Source of the DNA: Romanomermis culicivorax
Taxonomy: Eukaryota; Nematoda; Enoplea; Mermithida; Mermithidae
Direction of reading: 5' to 3'
Assembly: GCA_963922205.1 (NCBI GenBank)
Contig: CAWUHX010000004.1
Location: 1,488,001-1,552,000 of the forward strand
Length of the DNA stretch: 64,000 nucleotides
In this document: one piece after another, positions 24,140-35,880 of the stretch
How the letters are laid out: each line of letters begins with the position of its first letter
Numbering within the stretch: the stretch's first letter is position 1
Program-made: the position numbers and the translations under genes
Notes under the pieces: generated by a model
Databases searched by the model: none
What the model saw: only the letters and a program-made list of their open reading frames with translations
What the model was told of the DNA's origin: nothing

Positions 24140-24263
24140 CGACATTATCGTTGATTCCGGCGCCATTCCCACGGCGGCGAGGCTCGCCGCGTCCTCTAGG
24201 ACGCCCGCGACCTCCTCGCCGCCCACGGACACGGCCACGTCCGCGGCCATCGTCGGAAACGAA
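24140..24263 (-). CDS. Possible GC-rich exon, unknown gene (uncertain)
   Basis: This strongly GC-rich island of 124 bp lies in AT-rich sequence. On the minus strand it is bounded by a CAG acceptor (ACGGTGCAG) and a GTACTG donor. Two frames are open. One is Arg/Gly-rich (SDDGRGRGRVRGRRGGRGRP). The other starts at a good ATG context (CGACGATGGCC) and reads Ala/Val-rich (MAADVAVSVGGEEVAGVLED). It lies between the candidate AKR-A 5' exon and the first AKR coding exon, and is missing from block B through a deletion. It could be an alternative 5' exon or a fragment of another gene. Confidence 0.35.
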
Positions 24264-24644
24264 CTGCACCGTTAGTGAAATTCTCGCGAAAACCATAATA
24301 AATTTTGTAAAAATATTTGTATCAATAATGATGAAATTTCAGTGATAATTATCCTTATATACTTTTTCTTGATTTGATTACAAGTAAGTATTGTGCAACG
24401 GCAAAATTAGGAACATGCACTCACTCAGTACAAAAAATTCTGAAATATGAAATTTAAGTCAATTTAATTCAATACTAACTGCATCATAAACTTTTTTCTT
24501 TATTCGGAAATTATTTTCATTCTCAGGTAATTATTTTTATTCCAGTTTCGAGAGCCATTTTTCGTTTACTATAATTTCCCGCGTTTTTTAATTTTACAAT
24601 TTGAAACATTTATTTTTCCGGTACTTATCCAGTTTGGTCCACCT

Positions 24645-24847
24645 CATACCTGTACCTGGGGGGGTTGGGGGGGGGACCCCCCCAACTCGGCCAACCCTGT
24701 ACCCAAAATCATTTCCCCCCAACCCCCCCCAGTTTGGAAAAAATTAAAAAAATTTTAAAAAAGTGTATGTATTTTGGCCTTTTTTGGGAAAAATTTCGAC
24801 TTTTTCCTACCCCCCCCCCCCAACTGGTCGGAGGTCTTACAGGTATG
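24645..24847. mobile_element. CATACCTGTA-family MITE
   Basis: Termini CATACCTGTA and TACAGGTATG; perfect 8-bp TSD GTCCACCT. 203 bp, with several G or C runs of eight or more. Confidence 0.93.
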
Positions 24848-24924
24848 GTCCACCTAGTACCTTGGCGTCAACCGCTGGCGTCTACAATAAGTCCGCTGAC
24901 GATTCCTGTTGAACAGAAATGCGC

Positions 24925-25165
24925 ACCTATAGTCTGTTTTTCTTGAAATGCTTCCAAATAATGAAAGTGGAAAGCAAGTAGTATTTCAGATTTTTGCGAT
25001 TTTCTGATGAACAAAATATCATGTAGGGCTGGAAATTTGTGAGCAGACTGGCCTTTTTAGCGATTTTTCGAGTGAAAAATTTTACAGTAAGAACTTAACG
25101 TGAAGAATTTTGATGACAGTACTGATTTGTGTCACTTTTGAATCTGGAAGCATTTTATAAAAAAC
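24925..25165. repeat. Second copy of the 249-bp insert family
   Basis: Shares the run from CTATAGTCTGTTTTTCTTG to CATTTTATAAAAAA with the insertion inside the block A hAT, at roughly 85% identity by eye. Confidence 0.7.
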
Positions 25166-26290
25166 AAACTATAACTGTTCATATTTCCATTCGAGCATCC
25201 CCAATTCAATTCAACAATCGACAAAGATCAGAGACACCAAGGAAGCGGAGCCAGCGGCGTAAGCCGAGGCACCGAGGGTGCCAGCGCAGCGCCGTACCCT
25301 TCGGGCGCATCGCATCGCTACACCATTAAGCCTAAGATTGTGTAAGCAAATTAATGCTTTTACTGATGTACACAGGATAGCTGCTCAATTACTATAGACG
25401 CCAACGGTTGACGCTGCGGCAAGTGGACCAAAGTAGATAAGTGCCATTTTTCCATCAATTGCCATACATATTCTCATGAATTGACATACATACGCTATAA
25501 ATTTTTGTGTCATCTACATAAAGGCATCATTAACCAATATTGTGAAAAAATCTCAAAATTGTTCGACAATAGCTCAAATTTTTGGGGTCAAATTTTTTTG
25601 AGTTGGGGGTTATTCTTTTTTTTTCTCCCCATTAGTCAAATTTCCTTTTTTTTGGGGCCATTCATTTTTTCCTTCCGTTTGTTAAATTTCAATTCGTTAT
25701 TATAATCAACCAAAAAGTCAGCGACGGTCTCGGCGACGGGCTTCAATTTACAATAACATTACGCACTGTTACAGTAATCAGAGATATTTTAAAGAGAATT
25801 AGCCTAAATTGATTACTTAACTTACTTGTAACACTTGCACCGACAAACTTTCCTATTCTCCAACCCTGCATAATCCGTTAACCGATTTGCGTCTTTTATG
25901 TGAGTTCTACACAAATAGGGTTGTTGAATACGATTTGTACGTATTTACTTAAGATCATTGGTCATCGATCATACACTCCACATCTACTGTACCATGCAGT
26001 AACATTCACCTTGTCATGGTGAATTAAACCAATTGTTTGAAATTTTTGAAAGCACAAGAAATTTTGAGTGTTTATGGCAATTAAGGCATGCAGTAATTTT
26101 TTCCCAACAATTTTATTTATCAACCACTATATTAAAATATCAAAAAATCGTAATATGAAGTATATGTTGTTAGCCAATCTTTATTAAAGACACTCAAAAA
26201 TAATCAAAACATGCGAATTAATTTACAACATAAATAAACAAACGGGTAATTCTTCCACTCTTCCTCATTGACCTCTGTCCTTTCGTCCCG
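25166..26290. other. Intergenic or intronic, no supported feature
   Basis: Mostly AT-rich. A short GC-rich patch at 25,235-25,320 is unlike its surroundings but shows no recognised RNA or coding signature. Confidence 0.4.
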
Positions 26291-26295
26291 GCCGA

Positions 26296-27396
26296 ACGAT
26301 ATATCGGATTGGGTAGCAGATCCGCTACCTAGTGCACATCTGCTACCTAGTGGACATCCGCTACCTAGTGCACGACCGCTACCATAGTCACATCCGCTAC
26401 CAGACATGAAACAATATGAAAAAGATTTTGCCGTCATTTTCATGAGGGTTTTCCGAATGAAAAAAACATTAAAAGAAAACGAAAACATGAATGACGGTAG
26501 GCAGTCTGTGTTGTGACAAATATTTCTTTTGTCACTTTTATGGAACTGTGCGCAAAAATGGTTGAAAAGACCTAATACTAGGGCTAGTCTACCGAAATAT
26601 AAGTCACTAATGAGTAAAGGAGTGTAATAAAACCATCAAAATAACCACACAGACACATTGTAACGAGTAAAAAATATAAGTAACCTATCAAAGTGACCAC
26701 ACAAGCATCTCGGGTCACAGAAAAAACAAGTCCACATTTCACAGAAAAAACCAGTCCACATTCTGATTATATTCAGCAAACGTGGGTCCAGTGGAGTCAT
26801 TGGGATAACCCAGGGCCAAGAACAACAAATCATGCTGAGGGTTATCATAACCGTCTGAATCTGGCAGAGGTTCGTGACATGCATTTGGCAGTACGCAACT
26901 TCTTGCATTTACTTCAACCAATGCATAATCGCGACCAAATTCGTGTTAGAAATCTAAGGCATGGCGCATACATGCCAAAGCAATGAGATGAAGTATATAG
27001 TGCTTTGGACGATAGAATTCGTAATTTATGTAACACTTTCACAAAAAATACGGGTAATATATGGCGAGTAAAAAATTTTGATGCAAATGTTTTGCAACCG
27101 CAGTTTTCCAATTTTTAATGAATGAAATTCATCATTTTTTACGGCATATGCGTCATCTAATTGGTAAAAAATCGCCAGTCGTTTTAAATGAGCCTAATAA
27201 TTTGTAAATGCATACTGTATGTTTACTTATAATAGAATCTTGCCTACGTTATTCGATGCAATAGTAAATGTGACATATATTCCTTTCCAAAAAGTAGCGG
27301 ATGTGCACTAGGTAGCGGATCTGACTAAGCTAGCGGACGTGCACTAGGTAGCGGATGTGCACTAGGTAGCGGATGTGGCACCGACCCGATATATCG
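26296..27396. mobile_element. Foldback-like Mutator (MULE) element
   Basis: The extreme ends are ACGATATATCGG and CCGATATATCGT. Inside each end is a tandem array of a unit of about 17 bp (CTACCTAGTGCACATCCG and variants); the arrays at 26,320-26,402 and 27,292-27,372 are in opposite orientation. This is the build of foldback-type MULEs. The interior holds a transposase relic. No convincing 9-10 bp TSD remains. Confidence 0.75.
26750..27116 (+). pseudogene. MULE transposase C-terminal relic
   Basis: The frame reads WSHWDNPGPRTTNHAEGYHN, the signature after the MULE transposase core (W-x-x-x-x-x-x-PRTTN-x-x-EGYHN-x-L). One in-frame stop follows, then DEVYSALDDRIRNLCNTF and more of the C-terminal tail. 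The DDE core is missing, so the copy cannot move itself. Confidence 0.7.
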
Positions 27397-27736
27397 TATA
27401 GGTTGTGCATCGTCCCTATGTTCTTCTTTCGTCGTACGCACCTGTTGAACATCATAAATCAATCGTCAACACATTGCGTACGAACTCGACCTTTAGCTGT
27501 CGCTAATCGTCGCTCGTTGAAAAACGTTGCTCCGCCATTTTTGCCCTATAACAAAAAAGGGGTTAACGCCAATTATCGCCAGTGTTGCGATCCATTTGTC
27601 CCGTACTGTACACTGTCATTAATAGAAGGAGGGTGATTTAAGCAGCCGATTGACAGCATCCTATTATACGCCGCAGATCCACGGCTTTGTAGAGTAAATA
27701 CGCCTAGGGTAAAAAATGAGATCATGTGATACTCAC

Positions 27737-27800
27737 GCCATCGACGTGAAACGGGGTGTCCCAACACGCTTGGTTTACACCTAATTAGCATATACATAAT
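27737..27800 (-). other. Candidate 5' non-coding exon of AKR-A
   Basis: On the minus strand GGACACCCCGTTTCACG... ends at a strong donor (ATGGC then GTGAGTAT). The sequence is conserved at 58,145-58,210 in front of AKR-B. It sits upstream of a coding exon whose acceptor demands an earlier exon. The upstream limit is unknown, and the assignment rests on position and splice signal only. Confidence 0.4.
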
Positions 27801-27997
27801 TCTATCACATTCATATCTCCATCGTAAAATAATGTAAGTCTATAAGAGCCTATAAGCATTAACGAGAATGACACACTACAATAATATAAAAAATTATAAG
27901 TGAACTGAATGAAACCCGGCACAAGCGCCAAAAAATTTTCACTTCTTTGCATCTTAGAATGCATAATAATGCATCTCCGAACAGAAAACCCTATAAC

Positions 27998-28078
27998 CTA
28001 ATCAAAAAAGCAGTCAGGTCAGACCTCAAGTTGCACTGTGCTTGGCAGAAAAAATTTGGTTGCACAGCCCGAAATTAG
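27998..28078. repeat. 80-bp repeat near the right end of block A
   Basis: Related to the 8,017-8,096 repeat (CTCAAGTTGCACTGTG..., GGTTGCACAGCCCGAAATT). The last sequence shared by A and B ends about 40 bases further on. Confidence 0.65.
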
Positions 28079-28192
28079 GAGAAAGCATTGCGGAGCGACA
28101 TCTGTCATCAATTTGATTGGTCGAAAAAATTTATTGACTTTTCTAGTTGTTCTGGCAAATTTTCGGGCCGAGGCTTAGGCTTACTCTTAGGC

Positions 28193-29707
28193 AGTGTTTT
28201 TTTGTGCCAAAACATGGTTTTTGGCACAAATTTTTCGACTGGTTGAAGGCTGAATTTCCTTTATTTTTATTCATTTTAGGTGCTGAAAACGCAAAATTTT
28301 CTCGGCGCAAGTGTAATAATTAGTTACTTTTATTTGTCTAGAACCTGAGAGAATTGCATTCGAATAATAGTTGTATGACCGCAAACTTTGAGATTGTCAA
28401 TGACTGCTAAATGAATAGGAATGGTCGGTTAGCTTCCACTGTTCATTCATTGGAGACCGAAATTTTAATTTTTGGTGTTTGATTCGAACATGAAAATTGG
28501 CAATTATTGACACTTTTTCCAAAATTTTTCCAAATTTGCATATTTCCGATTATAATGATGACGCTGATTACGAATATGCTAATAGATTTGAAAAATTGAA
28601 TAATTCAACTGCAAACAGGGTATCATATCACAAAAGTCTTTTTGTGAATTTTGCGTATTTGTGACTTTAGTTATGGGCAAATCGATGACGCTGATTACGA
28701 ATATGCCAGTAGTATTACATACAATCAAACATATTTATCAAAAAACATTAACAATGAGGTTTGAATTTTATCAACGTTACAGTTTATCGCGCAAAAAATA
28801 GTTTACACTAGTCAATATTTAACTTTGAGTCAGTGCAGTGTATATTATTTCGAAGCTTTTCTTGCCAAATTTTTAATATGGCCAATATTATTCGTGATTT
28901 TCCCGATCTTTTGGCTCAAAAATTTATATTTGGTCGCGGTAACAGTTCCTGAAGCTATTACATGGGCACAAGACCACGGTCTTTTGAAATTTTTTGTTTG
29001 ATTGCATTCAATACTACTGGCATATTCGTAATCAGCGTCGTCGATTTGCCCATAACTAAAGTCACAAATGTGCGAAATTCGCAAAAAGACTTTTATGATA
29101 CCCTGTTTGAAGTTGAATTATTCGATTTAATGGAAGATTATTAACATATTCGTAATAAGTGTCATCATTTAAGTCGGAAATATGCAAATTTGGGAAAATT
29201 TTGGAAAAAAATTCCGTACCCCCTAAACTCCATAAGTGCCGAAAAATTTGCATTGTTGGCACAATGTTTCAACCAAAAATTTACGAGACGCGACTGTCGG
29301 CTTATTTTCTCTTCAGGAGAAAGCAATTGTGGACATCCTTAATTTATTTACATCGGTGTTAAGAAGAAATTCATAGCCGAAAATTAAAGAAAAATATAAA
29401 ATGCCTGAAAAATTCTATGAAAATATCTGAATTCTCTCAGCATCCGATTTCTTTTCGAATCGTATAAACTGCTTTCTCGATCAGTTTTCCTTATCGTCCT
29501 GACATGCCTAGATAAAATAGAGTTGGCACGATTTTTATGTAAATTATAGTGTGGCGAAAGTGTCTTTAGTTATGTTTTTATCAAACTTTCTGAAGGTATT
29601 CAGTTATGTTTTTAGGCTGGAAAAAATTTTTTGGGCCATTGGCACAATTTTTTGACCTTTTGTGCCAATTGGCACAAATGTCCGTGCCGTGCACAAAAAA
29701 ACGCTGT
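28193..29707. mobile_element. Palindromic hAT-like element (CAGTGTTTTTTTGTGCC ends)
   Basis: The left end CAGTGTTTTTTTGTGCC is mirrored by GCACAAAAAAACGCTG at the right. Inside, a segment at 28,508-28,712 is repeated in reverse complement at 29,011-29,217 (including TCCAAATTTGCATATTTCCG and AAAGTCTTTTTG). The block would fold into a long hairpin. The outer flanks (28,060-28,190 and 29,715-29,870) are also inverted copies of one another. No TSD is clean, and there is no coding capacity. Confidence 0.6.
28508..29217. repeat. Long inverted repeat, arms of about 205 bp
   Basis: Arms 28,508-28,712 and 29,011-29,217 with a spacer of about 300 bp. Many blocks of 15-25 bp are exactly complementary, such as GACGCTGATTACGAATATG against its reverse complement; scattered mismatches show that the arms are ageing. 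Confidence 0.8.
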
Positions 29708-30309
29708 TCTAATAGGCTTAGGTTTAGGCTTGGACACTCAGGATTAAGGAGTAGACTACAATTTTCGACCAATCAAATTGAAGGTAAAAAACTTTTCGAC
29801 TAATCAAACTGATGACAGATCTCGCTCCGCCCGCATTTCTTTGTGAAATTAGGTTGCTGTGTGCAGAACAGCGTTTTTTTTTGTGCGCGGACATTTGTTG
29901 TAATTGGCCCAAGAGGCCAAAAAAATTTGTGCCAATGGCACAAAAATTTTTTTCTACGAGAAACATACTGAAAACTGCGGAAAGGTTTTAGACCACAGTT
30001 TCGATAAAAAGTCAACGTTTAGCGACTTAATTTTTTTGTAAAAATCGGGTCCAACCTGATTTACAGCTAACCATATCAGTGAGATAATAAATTAAGAAAA
30101 AACTGTGCAAGTAGTTCATGACAAATCGAAAAGAAATGGTATGCAGAGAATATTTAAATAATTCTAGAATTGTTCAGGAAGTTCAAATCGATTCAATTTT
30201 CGACTGTGGATCCTCAACAATGTGAAAACTGGTTAAAATAAAGTCGAAAATTGTGTAAATTTTCGGTCGCAACAATGATATCGAATTTTCTATTTGAATG
30301 AATCAAGCA

Positions 30310-30815
30310 CAAGAAGTACGGATTTCAGTTTTAAACAGTGTTTTTCGTTCCAAAACATGGTTTTTGGCACAAAAAAAATTTGGAATGGCACAAAAAATTT
30401 TGATCGTTTGTGCCAATTGGCACAGAATTTTTGGCTGCTCAAACATTAAATTTCCTTGATTTTTAGGCATTCTAGAGGCTGAAAATGCAAAAAACTTTCG
30501 GCGCTTTGCGCCGAGTCAACGAATATAATATTTTCTATTCGTATATTTGACCTGAACGTGAACGATTTCTCTTCGAGCAGTGTATTAGTATCTTTGCAGC
30601 AAACTCTATAGGCTGTCATTGTCAACGACTGATGAATGAAAAGAAATTTTGAATATTCTCTGTTCATTTTAAAGCTGAAATTCTCACTTTTTGTGTTTGA
30701 TTGATTCAAATAGAATAATAGAGAAATCGATATCGTTGGTAATGGTACAATGTTTCAACCGAAAACTAGCACAATTCTCGACTTTATTTCCTCTAGTCTT
30801 TACATTGTTAAATAT
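30310..30815. repeat. Dispersed repeat (CAGTGTTTTTCG... type), inverted partner at 61.6 kb
   Basis: Includes AAAACATGGTTTTTGGCACAAA, TTGTGCCAATTGGCACA and the palindrome CGGCGCTTTGCGCCG. About 500 bp are matched in reverse complement by 61,581-62,075. Non-coding. Confidence 0.7.
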
Positions 30816-30828
30816 ATACGTATATATC

Positions 30829-30974
30829 CAGGGCCGTGCACAAGGAGGGGCGCCCCCCCCCCACATTGAAGCAGCATGCACACAGTGTATCGCGTAAAAT
30901 CAACATTTTTTGGGGCTATTAAGTAAAAAAATGTAGTCCGCCCCCCCCATGAAAAAATCCTGCGCACGGCCCTG
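30829..30974. mobile_element. 146-bp hAT MITE, CAGGGCCGTGC termini
   Basis: Perfect TIR CAGGGCCGTGC / GCACGGCCCTG and perfect 8-bp TSD TATATATC. It carries a C run at each shoulder. Confidence 0.93.
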
Positions 30975-31239
30975 TATATATCTGTAAGATATTCATATTC
31001 GTAGTCAAAAATTGAATCAGTTTGAATCTCCTGAACAATTCTGGAGTTATTTAAATTTTCTCAGCATACATTTCTTTTCGAATCATCGTGAACAATTGTG
31101 ATGATACTATAGTCCAGGGCTCAAAGGAAGACTTTGTATTAATCATCTCCAATAATACAGGTTCCGGTTGCCTGATAGAGCCTTATTAAGTACTTGGCTA
31201 CTGTAACTTTGTATTTAGGGAGAATCAAATGTATCAATT

Positions 31240-34200
31240 TTACAGGCTGTAAATTGTGGAGAAAATGGCCTAGAGGGTATTTTAGATGCCGTGAAATTGA
31301 AATTCAATGGAGTTGTATTTCTGGAAGCATTGTATAAAATGACCTCAGAAGCTACAATATTAGAGGAACAGAAAGAGATGGGGATACGGCAACTGGTGAA
31401 TTACCGGGATGTATTCAGCCTACCTCATGATCCTCTGACAACTACTCCCCATCTAACTTGTAAAATTGATATAGGTGATGCTAGTCCAGTGGCAAAACAT
31501 TACTACAGAGCTGCCATTGAACGGTGACCATATATGAGACAACATGTGCAGGAAATGCTGGATAAAGGGGTCATAGAGCCATCCAGATCACCTTGGGCAG
31601 CACCATTATTCCTAGTAGGGAAGAAAGATGGGTCACTCAGGCCTGTTGTGGATTTCAGAGGCTTGAAAGAGGTCTTGATGGACAATTGATATCCAATACC
31701 CAGAATGGATGATTATCTGGACTGCCTTGGGAGAGCAAAACTTTATATGACCCTTGACCTCAAGTCCGGTTATTGGCAAGTGCCAATGAAAGAGGGCAGT
31801 AAGGAAAAGACTGTTTTTTTATGCCAAGAAGGGTTGTTTCAGTTTAAGGTGATGCCTTTTGGACTGAAAAATGCACAAGCCAAGTTCCAGAGGATGATGG
31901 AAAGAATCCTACATCCTTATGTGTGGAAGGTATGTCTAGTGTACATAGACGATATCATAGTGTTCTCGAATACATTCGAGGAACACACAGAAAATTTAAA
32001 ATTGGTCTTAAATTTTCTGATATGAGCCCAGCTTACACTTAAAGTGGAAAAATGTGAATTCCTTCCAAAGAAAGTTTATTTTCTTGGTCATATTTTGGAT
32101 TCTAATGGAATTTTGCCTGATTAGAAAAAAGTGCAAGCTATAAAAGAGTTTGAATTCCCAGACTGGGTCAAGCCTATGCAGAGATTTCTTGGAATGCTCT
32201 AATGGCCTATAAAATTTATACCAAATTTGGCAAAGCACACAGACCCTTTGTATAAGCTGACAGCCAAGAAAAGGAATAAATGGCTTGTCACAGAGGATCA
32301 TCACAAAGCATTTAATGCTTTAAAAGAAGCACTGGTATCAGTTCCATTTCTCAGGTACCCAGTAATGGATGGCTCAGCCCAAATCATTCTACAAACCGAT
32401 GCCAGTGGAACAGCATTAGGGGCTGTTTTGTATCAGGAGTCTGGAGATGATTGTTGGGTCATAGCATATAATAGCCGAGTGCTAAAGGTGGATGAGAAAA
32501 AGTGGTGTGCTACCGAAAGGGAGTGCCTCATGATTATCTATGGCCTTAAAATCTATTGGCACTATTTATTGGGGCAGAAAATACTGATTAAGACTGATCA
32601 CAGACGACTGTTGTCAATGAAGGTCAATAACACTACAAGTGAAAAGTTTAAATGGTGGTATGTGATCATTAATCAGTACAACCACGAGTTAGACTATGTG
32701 TCAGGTAGACAGAATGCTGTATCAGACTTACTATCCAGAAAGGATGAGCCAAATGATGTGGTGAAATCACCACCAAAGTGGGAGAGTATGTTCAAATCTG
32801 ATGTTCTTTCCTCTAATGTCAAAGGAATAAAAGAACAACAACAACAACAAATTTCCTTGGTGGCCTAGAGGAGCAACACTTCGGAGGAGAATAAATCCCA
32901 CAAAGATGAAGACAAAGGAGAAGATGCTCGAATTAGTCCTGAAGACAAAAGAGAGCAGTCCAAAGGAGTAGAAGCAGTGGTAACCCGAAGCAAAGCTCGT
33001 GTTGTGGAAAAAGTGCAGAAAGTGAATCAGGAAACTGATAAATCTGCGATACCCAAGGAACAAGACAATGTGCAGTGGTTATACCCTGCAAAACAAGAAG
33101 AGTTTGATAAACCAGGAACATCAGGTGATAAAGAGATATCTATTGGTCTGATCCCAGATGACTTCATGAGCAAACTGCAAAAAGCAGACAAAAGCTTAAA
33201 GCCAATCTGGGATAGATTAGGTGCAAATAGCACCAGGAAATATCACAATGGGTTCTACAAAGAAAATGGTGTATTGTACATGGAAACTGAGGCAGAAAGC
33301 AAAGACATATTGGTCCCACCCGCAAACCTCAGGGACTCTGTGCTGCATCAGCATCGAGGTGCTGCAATAATGACACATCAGGGTTTCAAAAGAACTCTGA
33401 GTGTCATGAAAAGGCATTATTGGTGACCTGGCACACAAAAAAATGTCAGAGAATGGATAAAATACTGCGTTGTCTGCAACTGCAGGAAAGCCATCCATTC
33501 CTTCATTGATACCTATTGTGCCACAAGGTCCATTTGACATTGTATCTGTAGATATAGTAGGAATTTTGCCAATGGGAGAAAGAATGCCTTAGTTATAGTT
33601 CTTCAGGACTATTCCACTAAAAGGGTTGAAGCTGAACTGATCCCAGATCAGTCAGCAAATTCAGTTGTGAATGCATTCTTAGAAGCTATAATATTTAGAC
33701 ATGGAAAACCGATGAAACTCCTAATTGATATTGGATCTTGTTTTGCTTCAGATTTAATGAAATCAGTCTGTGGTTTATTAGAGTGTATGAAGATCTTTAC
33801 TACTGCTTACCACCCTGAGGGTAATGGTATGGTAGAGAGGTTCAACCAAACTTTAATAAAACAGCTGAGAAAAGTAGCTATCCATGAACTGGACAGCTGG
33901 CCAAGATATCTCAAATCAGTGGTCTTTGCTTATAATGCAACCCCACATGCTGTGATGAAAGCATTGCCATTTGCATTGTTACGGGGCCATGAGGCAAAGT
34001 TTGGGGTGATTTTGACAAAAGCACTCAAAATAGTAATGCCCATAAATTATGAGGCGTACAAATTCATCCTAACTGACCACTTAACCAGGCTCTATAGTAT
34101 TAATGCCAAAAATATCCAGAAAGCAGTAGAAACTAGCAAAAGATATTTCGACAAGAAAATGAAAACCTCAGTTTTCAAAGAAAATGATTGGGTTCTTCTT

Positions 34201-34350
34201 TAAGTTGAAAAGCACAAGAAATTGGGCTTAACTTGGGAAGGGGCCTACATTATCACCAAGGTTTCGAGATTGGAGGATAATATGATCACTATAACACGTT
34301 ATGATAATCTTTTGCTATGGCAAAAGGTTTCAGCAAGTAGGCTGAAATTT
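31240..34350 (+). pseudogene. Ty3/Gypsy-type pol (RT, RNase H, integrase), decayed
   Basis: The order RT, RNase H, integrase identifies Ty3/Gypsy (Metaviridae) pol. RT shows [57 protein letters not shown] and the YIDDIIVFS catalytic box. RNase H shows LQTDASGTALGAVLYQ and LIKTDHRRL. Integrase keeps part of its H-C zinc region (HRGAAIMTHQGF), then LIDIGSCFAS and YHPEGNGMVERFNQTL with the catalytic Glu. At least six in-frame stops and several frameshifts break it. The 5' LTR, gag and protease are not found upstream, so the element appears truncated at about 31.1-31.2 kb. Confidence 0.9.
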
Positions 34351-35880
34351 TTTTGCTAGGAGACTACAAGATGGCAGAACTACGCAAAAAATCAATCGTA
34401 GGGTCTTACTGTGCTCTCAAAATTAGCGCAAAATAGAGCTGCGCCATTGGTAATTTCATAGCAGCAAAATCTGCTGATTTGCGTGTATTTCTTTTGTATG
34501 TTTAATAAATATTTATTCTAAATGCGTTTTGTAATGGTAAAAATCTGTTTTAAATATTTTTTATGTATAGGTTTATGTTTCAAGGATGTGGGGGAAAAGC
34601 TTTTAAAGTGAATGACCCGTTTTCATAAATTTGTCATTTTACACATTGTTGGTTAACAACTCCAAATCATTCAAATCTTTTTTAAAGTCCTGTCCTGCAC
34701 CTGCTCTCATATTTTCACTTTTTTTGGTTTTTACATCTGTCTACTTATCACAGCTACAAATTTGGTTTTAAAATTAAAAAAAAAATATTTTGGGAAAGCA
34801 TACAGGCCTAAAATACAGATATAAGTACGCGAAATGAATGCACACATATATACAAGGGGACGAACAATGAAGTCCAGTTCGGGATGCTGCACTGGGGGCA
34901 AAACAATCGCTATTTTTTGGTCAATGGTAAGATAAACATTTTTTTCTACATAATTAGAAAGAGCAATGAGTGGAGGTTACGCTCATCAGGGGTGTTTTGC
35001 AGGGCTTTTTCTGTGCTTGTTCTCAGATGAGCGACTGAGTGGGAGTTGATGACACAAAAATTTAGGAAGAGGGGATGGCAGGGCCAAACCTAGGTGATCC
35101 AAAAAAGACTTCAGTCGAATTAGGTGACCTGATTAGGGGAGGTTTTGTCATTCCTGCTCCATCTGGTTCCCGCAAAGCAGGAAAGAAGGGGATAAGAATT
35201 AGCTGCAGAGATCAAGGTTGTGAGTGATTGGCACTGATCGAGCAGCAAAGATGTGTTGGGTTAGAGTGAACAACACCTGATTTCACATACTTTTGCCTAT
35301 CAATTTTGGTTTCTATAAAGGGACACCCAATGGCCAGAAGGACTAAATATCAAGTTCCTGCTCCAAAATTTCAAAAGTTTCAAATTTTTGTGGTGTTTTG
35401 GACAAAAATTGCTAGAGTTCCTGAAATCAAATGCTATAAGCAGGTAAAATTAGGTAAAGGAATAAAAAAGGATCCCAAAAATGCACATTAAAGAGTATTA
35501 CAGTGTGTTAGAGTTGAAATCTAAAGTTCTGAATTTTTAGACTATAACATCCGTTGGGCAATGTGGATATTTGAATTGTGGAGAGATGGTTTTTTTGCCA
35601 CTTTTGAGTTCTGGCCAACCAATCCAATGGAGCCAATAACTGTTCCTATGGGAAGTGTGCAAGGGATAGTAAAACATCTCGAAAGCAGCACTTTCCTGTC
35701 AGGCATCTGTGTTAGGCTTTTTTTTCAACTTCAGTTGCCTGTATAGTTGATTATTACACTTCATTAATCACTATTACATTGTTTTTGTCTCTTAACTGTT
35801 TTTTGCTAACCATTTTTTGTATTCTTTTTACAATCGACTATCGAATAAAATATTATTATATTATTATTATATTTCTGAGG
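34351..35880 (+). other. Non-coding spacer between pol and the 3' ORF region
   Basis: AT-rich sequence without a supported reading frame or terminal repeat. It may still be part of the same retroelement. Confidence 0.4.

Noticed and set aside
26320-27372. CRISPR-like array of short repeats
   Set aside because: Units are contiguous with no unique spacers, occur as two inverted arrays, and the genome is eukaryotic.
31291-33430. TGA codons at or near positions where Gypsy pol often has Trp, hinting at a recoded genetic code
   Set aside because: TAG and TAA stops and frameshifts occur in the same relic, and the intact host genes do not use internal TGA. Simple decay (TGG to TGA) explains it.
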